Part shown: piece by piece, positions 7,372 through 13,776 of the stretch
Layout of the letters: each line of letters begins with the position of its first letter
How positions within the stretch are numbered: the stretch's first letter is position 1
Assembly (NCBI GenBank): GCA_946481235.1
Contig: CAMLME010000010.1
Location: 1-21,260 of the forward strand
DNA length: 21,260 bases
Source of the DNA: an uncultured Methylobacillus sp.
GTDB lineage: Bacteria > Pseudomonadota > Gammaproteobacteria > Burkholderiales > Methylophilaceae
Reading direction: 5' to 3'
The notes under the pieces: generated by a model
What the model was told of the DNA's origin: nothing
What the model saw: only the letters and a program-made list of their open reading frames with translations
Database searches by the model: none
Program-made: the position numbers and the translations under genes

Positions 7372-7469
7372 GGATAGCCATGAATGGGCGGATTCGACGG
7401 CGTGCGGTACACACGTCTTCGCCGGACTTCACATGCTGTTTCGGTCGTCGCCTTCCGTGAGCCTAGCAT
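7368..7469 (-). CDS. 33-residue small ORF translationally coupled to the P-type ATPase
   Basis: An ATG at 7469 is preceded by GAGGAGG at 5-base spacing, one of the best ribosome binding sites in the window. The frame runs 33 codons and ends with TGA at 7370-7368, which overlaps the TTG start of the ATPase as TTGA. The peptide begins MLGSRKATTE, has a basic centre (VRRRRVYR) and a proline-rich end (TPSNPPIHGYP); it has no hydrophobic segment. It begins 30 bases after the alcohol dehydrogenase stop. It could be a leader peptide whose translation delivers ribosomes to the poorly initiated ATPase, or a small pump regulator. I do not recognise it, and conservation has not been tested. Confidence 0.5.
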   Translation of the reverse strand: MLGSRKATTETACEVRRRRVYRTPSNPPIHGYP

Positions 7470-7499
7470 CCGCCCCTCCTCGTTTATTCTTGTAACGAC

Positions 7500-8486
7500 T
7501 TAGTCTATGGTCAGTACCGCCGCGCCACGAACATTTCCTTGCCGGACCGCATCGAGTGCCCGGTTGGCCTCGGCAAGGGGGAACAACTCCACTTCTGTTT
7601 TCACGCCGGCCTTGTATGCCAGTTTCAGGAATTTCTCGCCATCGCGGCGCGTGAGATTGGCGACCGAGCGTACCGTCCGTTCGCCCCAGAGCAGATCGTA
7701 GGAAAAAGAAGGTACGTCGCTCATATGAATGCCGGCGCACACCACGGTGCCGCCTTTGGCCGTATGTCGCAATGCTTGGGGGATCAATGCGCCGACCGGC
7801 GCGAAAATGATGGCGGCATCCATCGGATCCGGCGGCGCATCGGTGCTATCGCCGGCCCAGTCGGCACCCATGTGGAGCGCGAAGCGCTGCCCGGTTTCGT
7901 CTCCGGGCCGGGTAAAGGCGAAAATCTTGCGCCCTTGCGCTCGGGCGACCTGAGTGATGATATGCGCCGCGGCACCGAAACCGTAGATGCCCAGCCTGCC
8001 GGCATCGCCGGCAGCCATCAATGAGCGATAGCCGATCAACCCGGCGCACAGCAGGGGCGCAGCCTCCGCATCGCCGTATCCATCCGGCAGTGCGAAGCAG
8101 TAGCGCTGATTGGCAACTGTATATTCGGCATAGCCGCCATCCAGCGTATAGCCGGTGAACATGGCCTGGTCGCAGAGGTTTTCGCGGCCGCTTCTGCAAT
8201 AGACACAGCGCCCGCAGGTCTGCCCTAGCCAGGGAACGCCGACGCGCTGGCCGATGGAGAATCGTTCGACGCGAGCGCCTTTTTCAACGACTTCCGCGAC
8301 AATTTCGTGCCCCGGGATCAGTGCATGCTTGGGATGCGCCAGTTCGCCGTCGGCCACGTGCAGGTCGGTGCGGCAAACGCCGCAGGCCGATATCTTGAGC
8401 AATAGCTGATCCTCGCCCGCAACGGGCACGGGCATGTCGGCGAGCCGCAAGGGGCTGCCGGCCGCGTCCAGTATCATCGCTTTCAT
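7500..8486 (-). CDS. Zinc-dependent alcohol dehydrogenase (MDR family)
   Basis: A 328-residue medium-chain dehydrogenase. The catalytic zinc set is Cys38 (ACGVCRTDLH), His60-Glu61 (GHE) and Cys147 (LLCAG). The structural zinc set is Cys91, 94, 97 and 105. The nucleotide-binding turn is GFGAAAH (169-175), which lacks the usual third glycine and matches the zinc-binding alcohol dehydrogenase subfamily (TIGR02822-like) rather than classical AdhP. It oxidises alcohols or reduces aldehydes with NAD(P); the physiological substrate cannot be told. The ATG at 8486 was chosen because the MDR fold begins there; the open frame to 8579 would overlap the preceding BCAM0308 gene. The start has no obvious ribosome binding site, so coupling to the upstream gene (19 bases away) is likely. 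Within a low-oxygen type operon, fermentative NADH recycling is a reasonable role. Confidence 0.9.
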   Translation of the reverse strand: MKAMILDAAGSPLRLADMPVPVAGEDQLLLKISACGVCRTDLHVADGELAHPKHALIPGHEIVAEVVEKGARVERFSIGQRVGVPWLGQTCGRCVYCRSGRENLCDQAMFTGYTLDGGYAEYTVANQRYCFALPDGYGDAEAAPLLCAGLIGYRSLMAAGDAGRLGIYGFGAAAHIITQVARAQGRKIFAFTRPGDETGQRFALHMGADWAGDSTDAPPDPMDAAIIFAPVGALIPQALRHTAKGGTVVCAGIHMSDVPSFSYDLLWGERTVRSVANLTRRDGEKFLKLAYKAGVKTEVELFPLAEANRALDAVRQGNVRGAAVLTID

Positions 8487-8505
8487 CGGGGCGGGAGTCG
8501 GACGC

Positions 8506-9012
8506 TCAATGCTTCCAGTGCACGCGCAACAAGTTTTCGGCTGGGTTGTAGTGATACTCCAAATCGCCCTGGTAAGCATGGTGTACGGCCTCGCCGATGC
8601 CGCGCGCCAAGTGGATATCGGTGGTGGTGACGAGCACCCCGCCGTTTTGAATTTCCATATCCATGATGCGTTTCAGCGGATGCTCTGCCCGCTCATGCTC
8701 TTCGTGGTTGCGTATCAGGTGCACGATCTCGTCGCGATGTTCCTGAAAAAAATCGCCGGACAACGAGACGAATCCAGCGGGATAATGATCGTGCATGCGA
8801 TGACAGGCCGGGCATATGCCGCGATGCGCTTCAGCCGGCGGCGTTTCCCAGCGCCAGCGCCCCCCTCGATAAACCGCCTTGCATTGCGGACAGACCGTAG
8901 GCTCCGACAGTTTGCCGGTGGCCTTGTAGGCATCGTGCACTTTCTCTTCAAAAATACCGTCGCGGCGTTTCACCGGGTGAAAACCCGGCGGAATGGATTG
9001 GCTGCTCATCAT
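8506..9012 (-). CDS. BCAM0308-family protein, copy 2 (CPxC zinc protein)
   Basis: A 168-residue paralogue of the protein at 321-830. It keeps both CPxC knuckles (Cys41/44 in PTVCPQC, Cys67/70 in ICPAC), the GRWRW segment, the HRDEI motif and the YQGDLEYHYNP...LLRVHW end. The N-terminal 35 residues diverge most. AAGGAAGGAG lies directly before a double ATG; the first ATG is used here. It follows the second HPF-cold-shock gene by 45 bases and precedes the alcohol dehydrogenase by 19. Order and strand match copy 1. Function unknown; a zinc-dependent RNA- or ribosome-linked role is inferred only from its partner. Confidence 0.85.
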   Translation of the reverse strand: MMSSQSIPPGFHPVKRRDGIFEEKVHDAYKATGKLSEPTVCPQCKAVYRGGRWRWETPPAEAHRGICPACHRMHDHYPAGFVSLSGDFFQEHRDEIVHLIRNHEEHERAEHPLKRIMDMEIQNGGVLVTTTDIHLARGIGEAVHHAYQGDLEYHYNPAENLLRVHWKH

Positions 9013-9057
9013 TGCTCCTTCCTTTTATAGAGGGAATGTTATGCGGACTCGTTATGA

Positions 9058-9606
9058 CTATTGCGGCAGGTGATGCTTGCCCATGCTGACACGCCGGGCC
9101 TGCAATCCATCGGCAGCCATTTCTTCGACGAATTTGACCTCATCGCCTTCCTTCAACTTGTCGAAACTCGGGCTGACGACGTTGTCGCGATGAAAGTAGC
9201 GCTCAGTGCCGTCCGTGCCGGCAATGAAACCGAATCCTTCCTTGTGGGAAATCCGTGCCACATTGCCGATGTATTCCATGGCATGCGTCTTGGTTTCGCG
9301 GCGCATGCGATGGATGTAATCTTCAAGTTTGCGCCGCGCGGCATCGAAAGCATCGCGCAACGCGACATAAGGGTCTTCGTTGTGACGGCGGTTGACGACG
9401 ATTTCGTTACCCGGCACACCGAGATCGATACGCACGTTGAACTCCTTGCCTTGCTGCTGATGGCGGTGCGGCATATCCACCACCACACGGCAGGAAATAA
9501 CGTGGGCAAACAGGCCATCCAGTTTTTTTACCTTGTCGCGAATATGCATATCCAGTGCTTCGGAATTGGGCATGTCGCGCAAGGTAATTTGTAAGGATGC
9601 TGGCAT
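9058..9606 (-). CDS. HPF/RaiA-like ribosome-associated domain fused to cold-shock domain, copy 2
   Basis: A 182-residue protein, the same length as copy 1 and alignable without gaps. The HPF half has LQITLRDMPNSEAL, CRVVVDMPHR and FNVRIDLGVPG; the cold-shock half has RNP1 GFGFI (124-128) and YFHRDN (137-142). The strongest conservation between copies lies in DPYVALRDAF and SPSFDKLKEGDEVKFV, and the least in the last 30 residues and around residues 19-37. AGGAGGAG lies upstream of the ATG at 9606. It starts 11 bases after the CBS gene, inside the long leftward operon. Differences between the copies in the basic helix (RRQ/KK exchanges) are conservative, so both probably bind ribosomes; whether they act in different conditions is unknown. 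Confidence 0.9.
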   Translation of the reverse strand: MPASLQITLRDMPNSEALDMHIRDKVKKLDGLFAHVISCRVVVDMPHRHQQQGKEFNVRIDLGVPGNEIVVNRRHNEDPYVALRDAFDAARRKLEDYIHRMRRETKTHAMEYIGNVARISHKEGFGFIAGTDGTERYFHRDNVVSPSFDKLKEGDEVKFVEEMAADGLQARRVSMGKHHLPQ

Positions 9607-9617
9607 AGCTACTCCTC

Positions 9618-10067
9618 CTAAGGGCGTGTGTGAATTTCCTTTTGCTGTTCCCGCGTAACCAGTCGAGCCAGGGCATGCAACTCATCCGCCAACAATACCA
9701 GCAGATCGTCCAGCGTGATGATGCCGACCAGCTGGCCACTTTCGTCCACCACCGGCAAACGGCGTACCGCCATGTTGCGCATGTGCTGGATAGCCTCGAA
9801 CAGGCCGGCACTTTCCTTCACGGTAGTAAATTCGGGCGCCATGATGTCGCCCACGGTAATGACCGAGGCATCAAGTTCCGGCGCCATGATCTCCATGACG
9901 AGGTCGCGGTCGGTAACTATGCCGATGGGAATATTGATGCCGTTACGGTTTTCGACGACCAACACGTCGCCGACGTGGTTCTGGCGCATCAGTTTTGCGG
10001 CATCGAGCACGCTGTCCTCGGACTGTACGGTGATGATTTCCTTGTTGCAGACCTCTCCAATAGGCAT
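9618..10067 (-). CDS. Tandem CBS-domain protein
   Basis: A 149-residue protein made almost entirely of two CBS motifs: about residues 7-62 (EVCNKEIITVQSEDSVLDAA to IGIVTDRDLV) and 74-130 (MAPEFTTVKESAGLFEA to LVGIITLDDLLVLLADE). CBS pairs bind adenine nucleotides and act as energy sensors. The GIVTDRDL and GIITLDDL endings are the typical nucleotide-contacting segments. AAAGGAG lies 6 bases before the ATG at 10067. The gene starts 11 bases after the nitroreductase stop and ends 11 bases before the second HPF gene, so it is clearly within the operon. No catalytic domain is attached; it may modulate a partner encoded nearby. Confidence 0.9.
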   Translation of the reverse strand: MPIGEVCNKEIITVQSEDSVLDAAKLMRQNHVGDVLVVENRNGINIPIGIVTDRDLVMEIMAPELDASVITVGDIMAPEFTTVKESAGLFEAIQHMRNMAVRRLPVVDESGQLVGIITLDDLLVLLADELHALARLVTREQQKEIHTRP

Positions 10068-10078
10068 GGCAGTCTCCT

Positions 10079-10681
10079 TTATTGTTGGGTCACGGGCGAA
10101 GCGGTCAGGATATAAGGCTCCCTGCGCGGTACAGGAGCTGTCTCGCCGTCAGGATGTCCGACAATGATGGGGGCGATAGCGGAAAATTTTTCAGGGATGC
10201 CTAATTCGGTCTTGGTCGAGACCATATTCAGCGCCGGCAATGCGCTGCCGATCACGCAAGTGCCAAGGCCCATGGCGCATGCAGCCAACATCAGGTTTTC
10301 GGCAGCGAGCCAGCAATCCGCAGCGGCAAACGGTCCCATTGCATTGGCACAGATCACAATCAGCGTACCGGCATCGTAAAAAATGTTGTGCTCCGGATCG
10401 GCATAGATATCCAGCGAATGCTCGGGGCGCATTCGGCCCGAGCGGCGCAACTCATTGACGAATAGCGGCTTGGCGCGGTCGGAGAGTTGCCGCAATACGG
10501 CTTTATCCTGAAGGACGGCAAAGGCCCAAGGCTCCTCATGCATTGCGGTAGGGGCATGGACCGCAGCCTCGAGCAACAGGCGCACGGTGGTGCGATCGAG
10601 AGGATCCGAAGTGTAGCGACGCACCGAACGTCTCGCGAGGATAGCCTCATAAACATTCATTTCCACTACAGTGTGCTGCAT
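10079..10681 (-). CDS. Nitroreductase-family FMN flavoprotein
   Basis: A 200-residue nitroreductase-fold protein. The FMN-phosphate-binding segment ARRSVRRY lies near the N-terminus, followed by AAVHAPTAMHEEPWAFAVL, AADCWLAAENLMLAACAMGLGTCVIG and the closing PIIVGHPDGE typical of the family. These enzymes use NAD(P)H to reduce nitro groups, quinones or flavins; the substrate here is unknown. The open frame extends to 10801, but the fold starts near MNVYEAILARR. I place the start at the ATG at 10681, preceded by TAATAAGG; the ATG at 10660 is an alternative. It is the first gene of the eight-gene leftward operon, with a 147-base region upstream that carries a motif shared with the divergent promoter near 13030. 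Confidence 0.87.
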   Translation of the reverse strand: MQHTVVEMNVYEAILARRSVRRYTSDPLDRTTVRLLLEAAVHAPTAMHEEPWAFAVLQDKAVLRQLSDRAKPLFVNELRRSGRMRPEHSLDIYADPEHNIFYDAGTLIVICANAMGPFAAADCWLAAENLMLAACAMGLGTCVIGSALPALNMVSTKTELGIPEKFSAIAPIIVGHPDGETAPVPRREPYILTASPVTQQ

Positions 10682-10742
10682 GACCTTATTACCATTCCCA
10701 TAATGAGATTCACGGTAACAAGATTCCTGCTCAAGGGTAATC

Positions 10743-10756
10743 CGCGCAAGCACGTA
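10743..10756 (-). promoter_or_regulatory. Candidate operator TACGTGCTTGCGCG upstream of the nitroreductase operon
   Basis: Read on the gene strand, this 14-mer differs at two positions from TACGTGCTCGCACG at 13029-13042 upstream of the DUF2934 operon, and both face their gene. It ends 61 bases before the nitroreductase ATG. A -10 at the same spacing would be TGTTAC (10715-10720), a poor match to consensus, which would fit an activator-dependent promoter or mean the spacing is not conserved. It is found by eye only. Confidence 0.4.
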
Positions 10757-10828
10757 TGCGTAATGATTAAGCGGCACCCTTGTCTGCCGGGTGCAATGCA
10801 TGGCGCGGACAGCGCGGCGAATCCTCGC

Positions 10829-11449
10829 TCAAGCCGGGCTGAGGCCGCCTTCCTGGACCAGGCGCGCGAGATCAAGCAGGTTGACGGCGCCCGTCTTGTG
10901 CATGATCTTGGCCTTGTGGATTTCCACCGTGCGGTGGCTGATGCCCAGACGACGGGCAATCTCCTTGTTGGGGTGACCGAGCACGGCAAGCATCATCACT
11001 TCGCGCTCACGCTCGGTGAGATCCGCCAGCAGTGAGCGTGTGCGCTGGACACGTGCAATTTTTTCCAGCATCTGCGTTCCCGATTGCAGCGCGGAACGCA
11101 CGCTGGCCAGCAGTTTTTCCCGGGTCACCGGCTTGGTCAGGAAATCCTGCGCACCGGATTTGATCGCCCGCACGCTCATGGGAATGTCACCATGCCCCGT
11201 CAGGAAAATGACGGGCAGCAGAATGCCGCGCCGGGTCATTTCTTCCTGCAATTGCATGCCGTCCATGCCTGGCATACGGATATCGATAATCGCACAACCG
11301 AAGGAGATATCGCTGCACGCAGCAAGAAGGTCTTCCGCACATTCGAAAGCCATGACATTTAACTCTTCCTGCTCGAGCATCAGGCCCAATGAATCGCGTA
11401 TCGCGGGGTCGTCGTCGACGATGTAAACGGTGGGATGCAGTGTCGTCAT
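10829..11449 (-). CDS. FixJ-like two-component response regulator (receiver plus LuxR-type HTH)
   Basis: A 206-residue regulator. The receiver domain (about 7-120) has the acidic pair in YIVDDDP, phosphoacceptor Asp56 in IIDIRMPGMDG, Thr84 in FLTGHGDI, and Lys106 in DFLTKPV, which is the FixJ/TodT-like pattern. The output domain (about 138-203) is a LuxR/FixJ helix-turn-helix: LTEREREVMMLAVLGHPNKEIARRLGISHRTVEIHKAKIM. The ATG at 11449 overlaps the histidine kinase stop as ATGA, so the two are translationally coupled and form a cognate pair. It ends 147 bases before the nitroreductase operon, in the same direction. Because FixJ-type regulators activate low-oxygen genes in rhizobia, and the flanking genes resemble a low-oxygen regulon, it is the natural candidate regulator of both neighbouring operons. 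That link is inferred. Confidence 0.93.
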   Translation of the reverse strand: MTTLHPTVYIVDDDPAIRDSLGLMLEQEELNVMAFECAEDLLAACSDISFGCAIIDIRMPGMDGMQLQEEMTRRGILLPVIFLTGHGDIPMSVRAIKSGAQDFLTKPVTREKLLASVRSALQSGTQMLEKIARVQRTRSLLADLTEREREVMMLAVLGHPNKEIARRLGISHRTVEIHKAKIMHKTGAVNLLDLARLVQEGGLSPA

Positions 11450-12957
11450 GAGGCGAATGGCAAGGTAAAGTGGAAAACGGCGCCGGCGCCTTTTTCCGGG
11501 TCGGCCCAGAGCTCGCCGCCATTGGCCTCGATGAGTGCCCTGCTGATGGCAAGCCCCATGCCGATGCCGTGCGACTTTGTTGTAAAGAAAGGGTCGAATA
11601 TGCGTTTCGCCAGATCGGCATCCAGCCCCGGCCCGCTATCTTCCACCGTCACCAGCGCCATATTCCGCTCTTTGAGCGTTTGCACCCGTACGGTAATCGC
11701 TGCTGCCGGCACATCGTCGATGCGCATGGCCTCGACGCCGTTGCGTATCAGGTTGGTGACGACCTTTTGCACCTGGAGACGGTTGGCCAACACAGGGGGC
11801 AACTCAGGCTCCAGCTCGAATATCGGGTGAAAGCTGCTATAGCCGTCGCTATGGGTGATAGTGACCGCCTCGACTATCGTTTCATTAAGGTCTATCGCCT
11901 CGGCGACAAGATCGCCGCGCTGCAGGAACGCCATCAACTCATGCAGGGTTTTGCCGGCACGATGCGCCTGCTCCACACAGCGGCTGAGCGCACGAGTCAG
12001 CTTTTCGGGACATTCAATATTGGCGAGCTCATGCAGGGCGACTTCGCTATAGGCCGATAATGCGGCCAGCGGCTGGTTGAGCTCATGCGCGATCGCCGAA
12101 GCCGTCTGAGACGCCACCTGGCGTTTCATCAGCACCTCCATGGAGGCACGTTGCTCACGCAACCTGCTCTCGATGTTTTTTTGCTCTGTAACATCCTGCA
12201 TGACGCCCACAATCCGTATCGCCCGACCCTCTTCAAAGATAACCTTACCAGTCGAGGCTATCCAACGCACGCTACCGTCGTTCTGACGAATGATGCGGAA
12301 CTCAGCCTTGTATTCGCCGACGCTATCGGGATCGAGCGCCCGCTCCAATGCCGCCAGTCGAATGGGGAGATCATCGGGAAAAGTAATGGCCTGGAATTTC
12401 TCGTAGGTGATTTGCGCGTCATGCTCCAGCCCCAGGATTTCGAGCGACTGCTCATCCCAATGTAGCGCGTTGGTGGTCAGGTCGCGATCGAACACCCCCA
12501 GCCCTGCGGCATGTTCGGCGAGTCTCAGCCGCTCCTCGCTTTCCTGCAAGGCCCGTTGTGCCTGACGGCTCTGGGTGGCATCGAAAAAAGAAATCAGGAT
12601 ATAAAGCTGGTTGCCTTCACGAATCGGACTGAGGCCGATATCGACTTGCAATTCCGAACCGTCACGGTGCAGTGCAACAAGATCCCGGCCGCGACCCATG
12701 GAGCGTTTTTCGGGGTATTGAGCATAGCTTTCGCGATATCGCCGGTGATGCTCGCGCAATCGATGCGGTATCAGCATCTCGACCTGAAGCTTCAGCAATT
12801 CTTCTTTTGAGTAACCGAACAGTTCCTGTGCGGCAGGATTGGAGATGAGGATGTGGCCGTCGCTATCCGCCAGTATGAGCGCCTCTGCAGAGGCGTCGAA
12901 AAGGCTGTCAAAACTTAATTTTTCCAATGGATTACGCAACGATTCCCCATTCGGCAC
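11446..12957 (-). CDS. FixL-like PAS-PAS sensor histidine kinase
   Basis: From a GTG at 12957 the product is 503 residues. PAS1 spans about 17-131, PAS2 (PAS_3 type, with DGSVRWIAS) about 141-258. The HisKA segment has AHELNQPLAALSAYSE with phosphoacceptor His291, and the ATPase has N box NLIRNGVEAM (402-411), G1 DSGPGLD (440-446), F box FDPFFTTK (454-461) and G2 GIGMGLAIS (464-472). No membrane segment is visible, so it senses cytoplasmic signals. PAS1 can be aligned with FixL so that a His (71) and an Arg (91) fall at the haem-ligand and distal positions. The frame stays open to an ATG at 13089, but that stretch lacks a ribosome binding site and carries two DNA dyads and a likely promoter for the divergent gene. 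A TTG at 12939 after GGGGA is another possible start. It overlaps the response regulator by ATGA. Confidence 0.88.
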   Translation of the reverse strand: MPNGESLRNPLEKLSFDSLFDASAEALILADSDGHILISNPAAQELFGYSKEELLKLQVEMLIPHRLREHHRRYRESYAQYPEKRSMGRGRDLVALHRDGSELQVDIGLSPIREGNQLYILISFFDATQSRQAQRALQESEERLRLAEHAAGLGVFDRDLTTNALHWDEQSLEILGLEHDAQITYEKFQAITFPDDLPIRLAALERALDPDSVGEYKAEFRIIRQNDGSVRWIASTGKVIFEEGRAIRIVGVMQDVTEQKNIESRLREQRASMEVLMKRQVASQTASAIAHELNQPLAALSAYSEVALHELANIECPEKLTRALSRCVEQAHRAGKTLHELMAFLQRGDLVAEAIDLNETIVEAVTITHSDGYSSFHPIFELEPELPPVLANRLQVQKVVTNLIRNGVEAMRIDDVPAAAITVRVQTLKERNMALVTVEDSGPGLDADLAKRIFDPFFTTKSHGIGMGLAISRALIEANGGELWADPEKGAGAVFHFTLPFAS

Positions 12958-13015
12958 TACATCTGGCCCATAGCTTACGCCAATTGATCCCCGGCCGGCA
13001 ATCGAACGTCGGCAT

Positions 13016-13042
13016 AAGGGCTTGCCCTTACGTGCTCGCACG
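13016..13042. promoter_or_regulatory. Two adjacent dyads in the kinase/DUF2934 divergent region
   Basis: AAGGGC-TT-GCCCTT (13016-13029) is followed one base later by CGTGC-TC-GCACG (13031-13042). Each is a perfect inverted repeat with a 2-base centre. The second is centred 41.5 bases upstream of the start expected from the -10 at 13066, the usual place for an activator that contacts RNA polymerase. The same half-site pattern recurs at 10743-10756. Proposed as binding sites for the FixJ-like regulator or another dimeric regulator; unproven. Confidence 0.45.
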
Positions 13043-13065
13043 AATTCATGCGCAGAAAGATCAGG

Positions 13066-13071
13066 TATAAA
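13066..13071 (+). promoter_or_regulatory. Candidate -10 element TATAAA for the DUF2934-PAS-Hsp20 operon
   Basis: TATAAA matches the sigma-70 -10 at five of six positions and lies 71 bases before the DUF2934 start codon. No TTGACA-like -35 is found at 16-18 bases upstream (sequence there is GAATTCAT), consistent with activator dependence through the dyads immediately upstream. Confidence 0.4.
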
Positions 13072-13142
13072 GTTCCGGCAACCAATCATTGCAACACTTG
13101 AACAGCTTCGGGGTTAAATCGTCATTTTTTATGGAGCCCGCA

Positions 13143-13337
13143 ATGAAAACCAGCCGAGTACAAAGCAAAGCGTCCAACTCTTCACCCGCAACTTCTCAAC
13201 AGCAAACATCCTCCGCACCCGGGCAGAATTCAGCCGAACAGATCGCCTTCGCCGCTTATCTTAAAGCCGAGGCCCGTGGTTTCGAACCCGGCCATGAGTT
13301 GGAAGACTGGCTGGCTGCCGAAGCGGAGAATCAATAA
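13143..13337 (+). CDS. DUF2934-family small protein
   Basis: A 64-residue protein whose second half, from about residue 31 (EQIAFAAYLKAEARGF, then EPGHELEDWLAAEAE), matches the DUF2934 motif. The first 30 residues are Ser/Gln-rich and probably disordered. The ATG at 13143 has GGAG 8 bases upstream and is preferred over the in-frame ATGs at 13089 and 13131, which lie at or before that site. The stop overlaps the start of the next gene as TAATG, so translation is coupled. DUF2934 proteins are common in betaproteobacterial and rhizobial stress clusters; no function is known. Confidence 0.83.
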   Translation: MKTSRVQSKASNSSPATSQQQTSSAPGQNSAEQIAFAAYLKAEARGFEPGHELEDWLAAEAENQ

Positions 13338-13738
13338 TGGCAACCTTATTGAATAACCCGACAGAAGTGGCATCTCAACTTGGCAATCACAAGGTTTTTC
13401 CCGAAGACGACCGTGCGGTGCTGACCCTGGATGTCAACGGCTTGATTCGCAACTGCAACAAGGAAGCCGCGAAACTGATGAAATGCCCCACCAGCCAGCT
13501 TGTCTGGCAGCATGTGTCCAATCTCCTGCCGCAACTGGCAGATACGGAATTGATGCAGGACGGCCATATCAATCCGCGCCTGCGCTTTCTGTCGCGGATC
13601 GGCCATCGCTTCCAGTTGGCAATGCCCGGCGGCGGACTCGCCTCAGGCCGGATTTTTTTCAGTGATCTTGAGAATGCCGGTCGGCATCATCTGCGTCTCA
13701 TCATATGCCCTGACGAGCGGCATGAGCTTTCCTCCTGA
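13337..13738 (+). CDS. Small single-PAS-domain protein
   Basis: A 133-residue protein. Residues about 24-70 show the start of a PAS fold (DRAVLTLDVNGLIRNCNKEAAKLM, then LVWQHVSNLLPQL), and the rest supplies the expected beta strands (HRFQLAMPGG, GRIFFSDLE, HHLRLIICPDE). There is no kinase, cyclase or DNA-binding domain attached. It shares TAATG with the DUF2934 gene and ends 38 bases before the Hsp20 gene, so it lies in the middle of a three-gene operon. It may bind a small ligand or partner and relay it to another protein; no cofactor can be predicted. Confidence 0.82.
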   Translation: MATLLNNPTEVASQLGNHKVFPEDDRAVLTLDVNGLIRNCNKEAAKLMKCPTSQLVWQHVSNLLPQLADTELMQDGHINPRLRFLSRIGHRFQLAMPGGGLASGRIFFSDLENAGRHHLRLIICPDERHELSS

Positions 13739-13776
13739 ATCACTCTCAGGAGTCCACCGATAGCAGGAGAAATATC

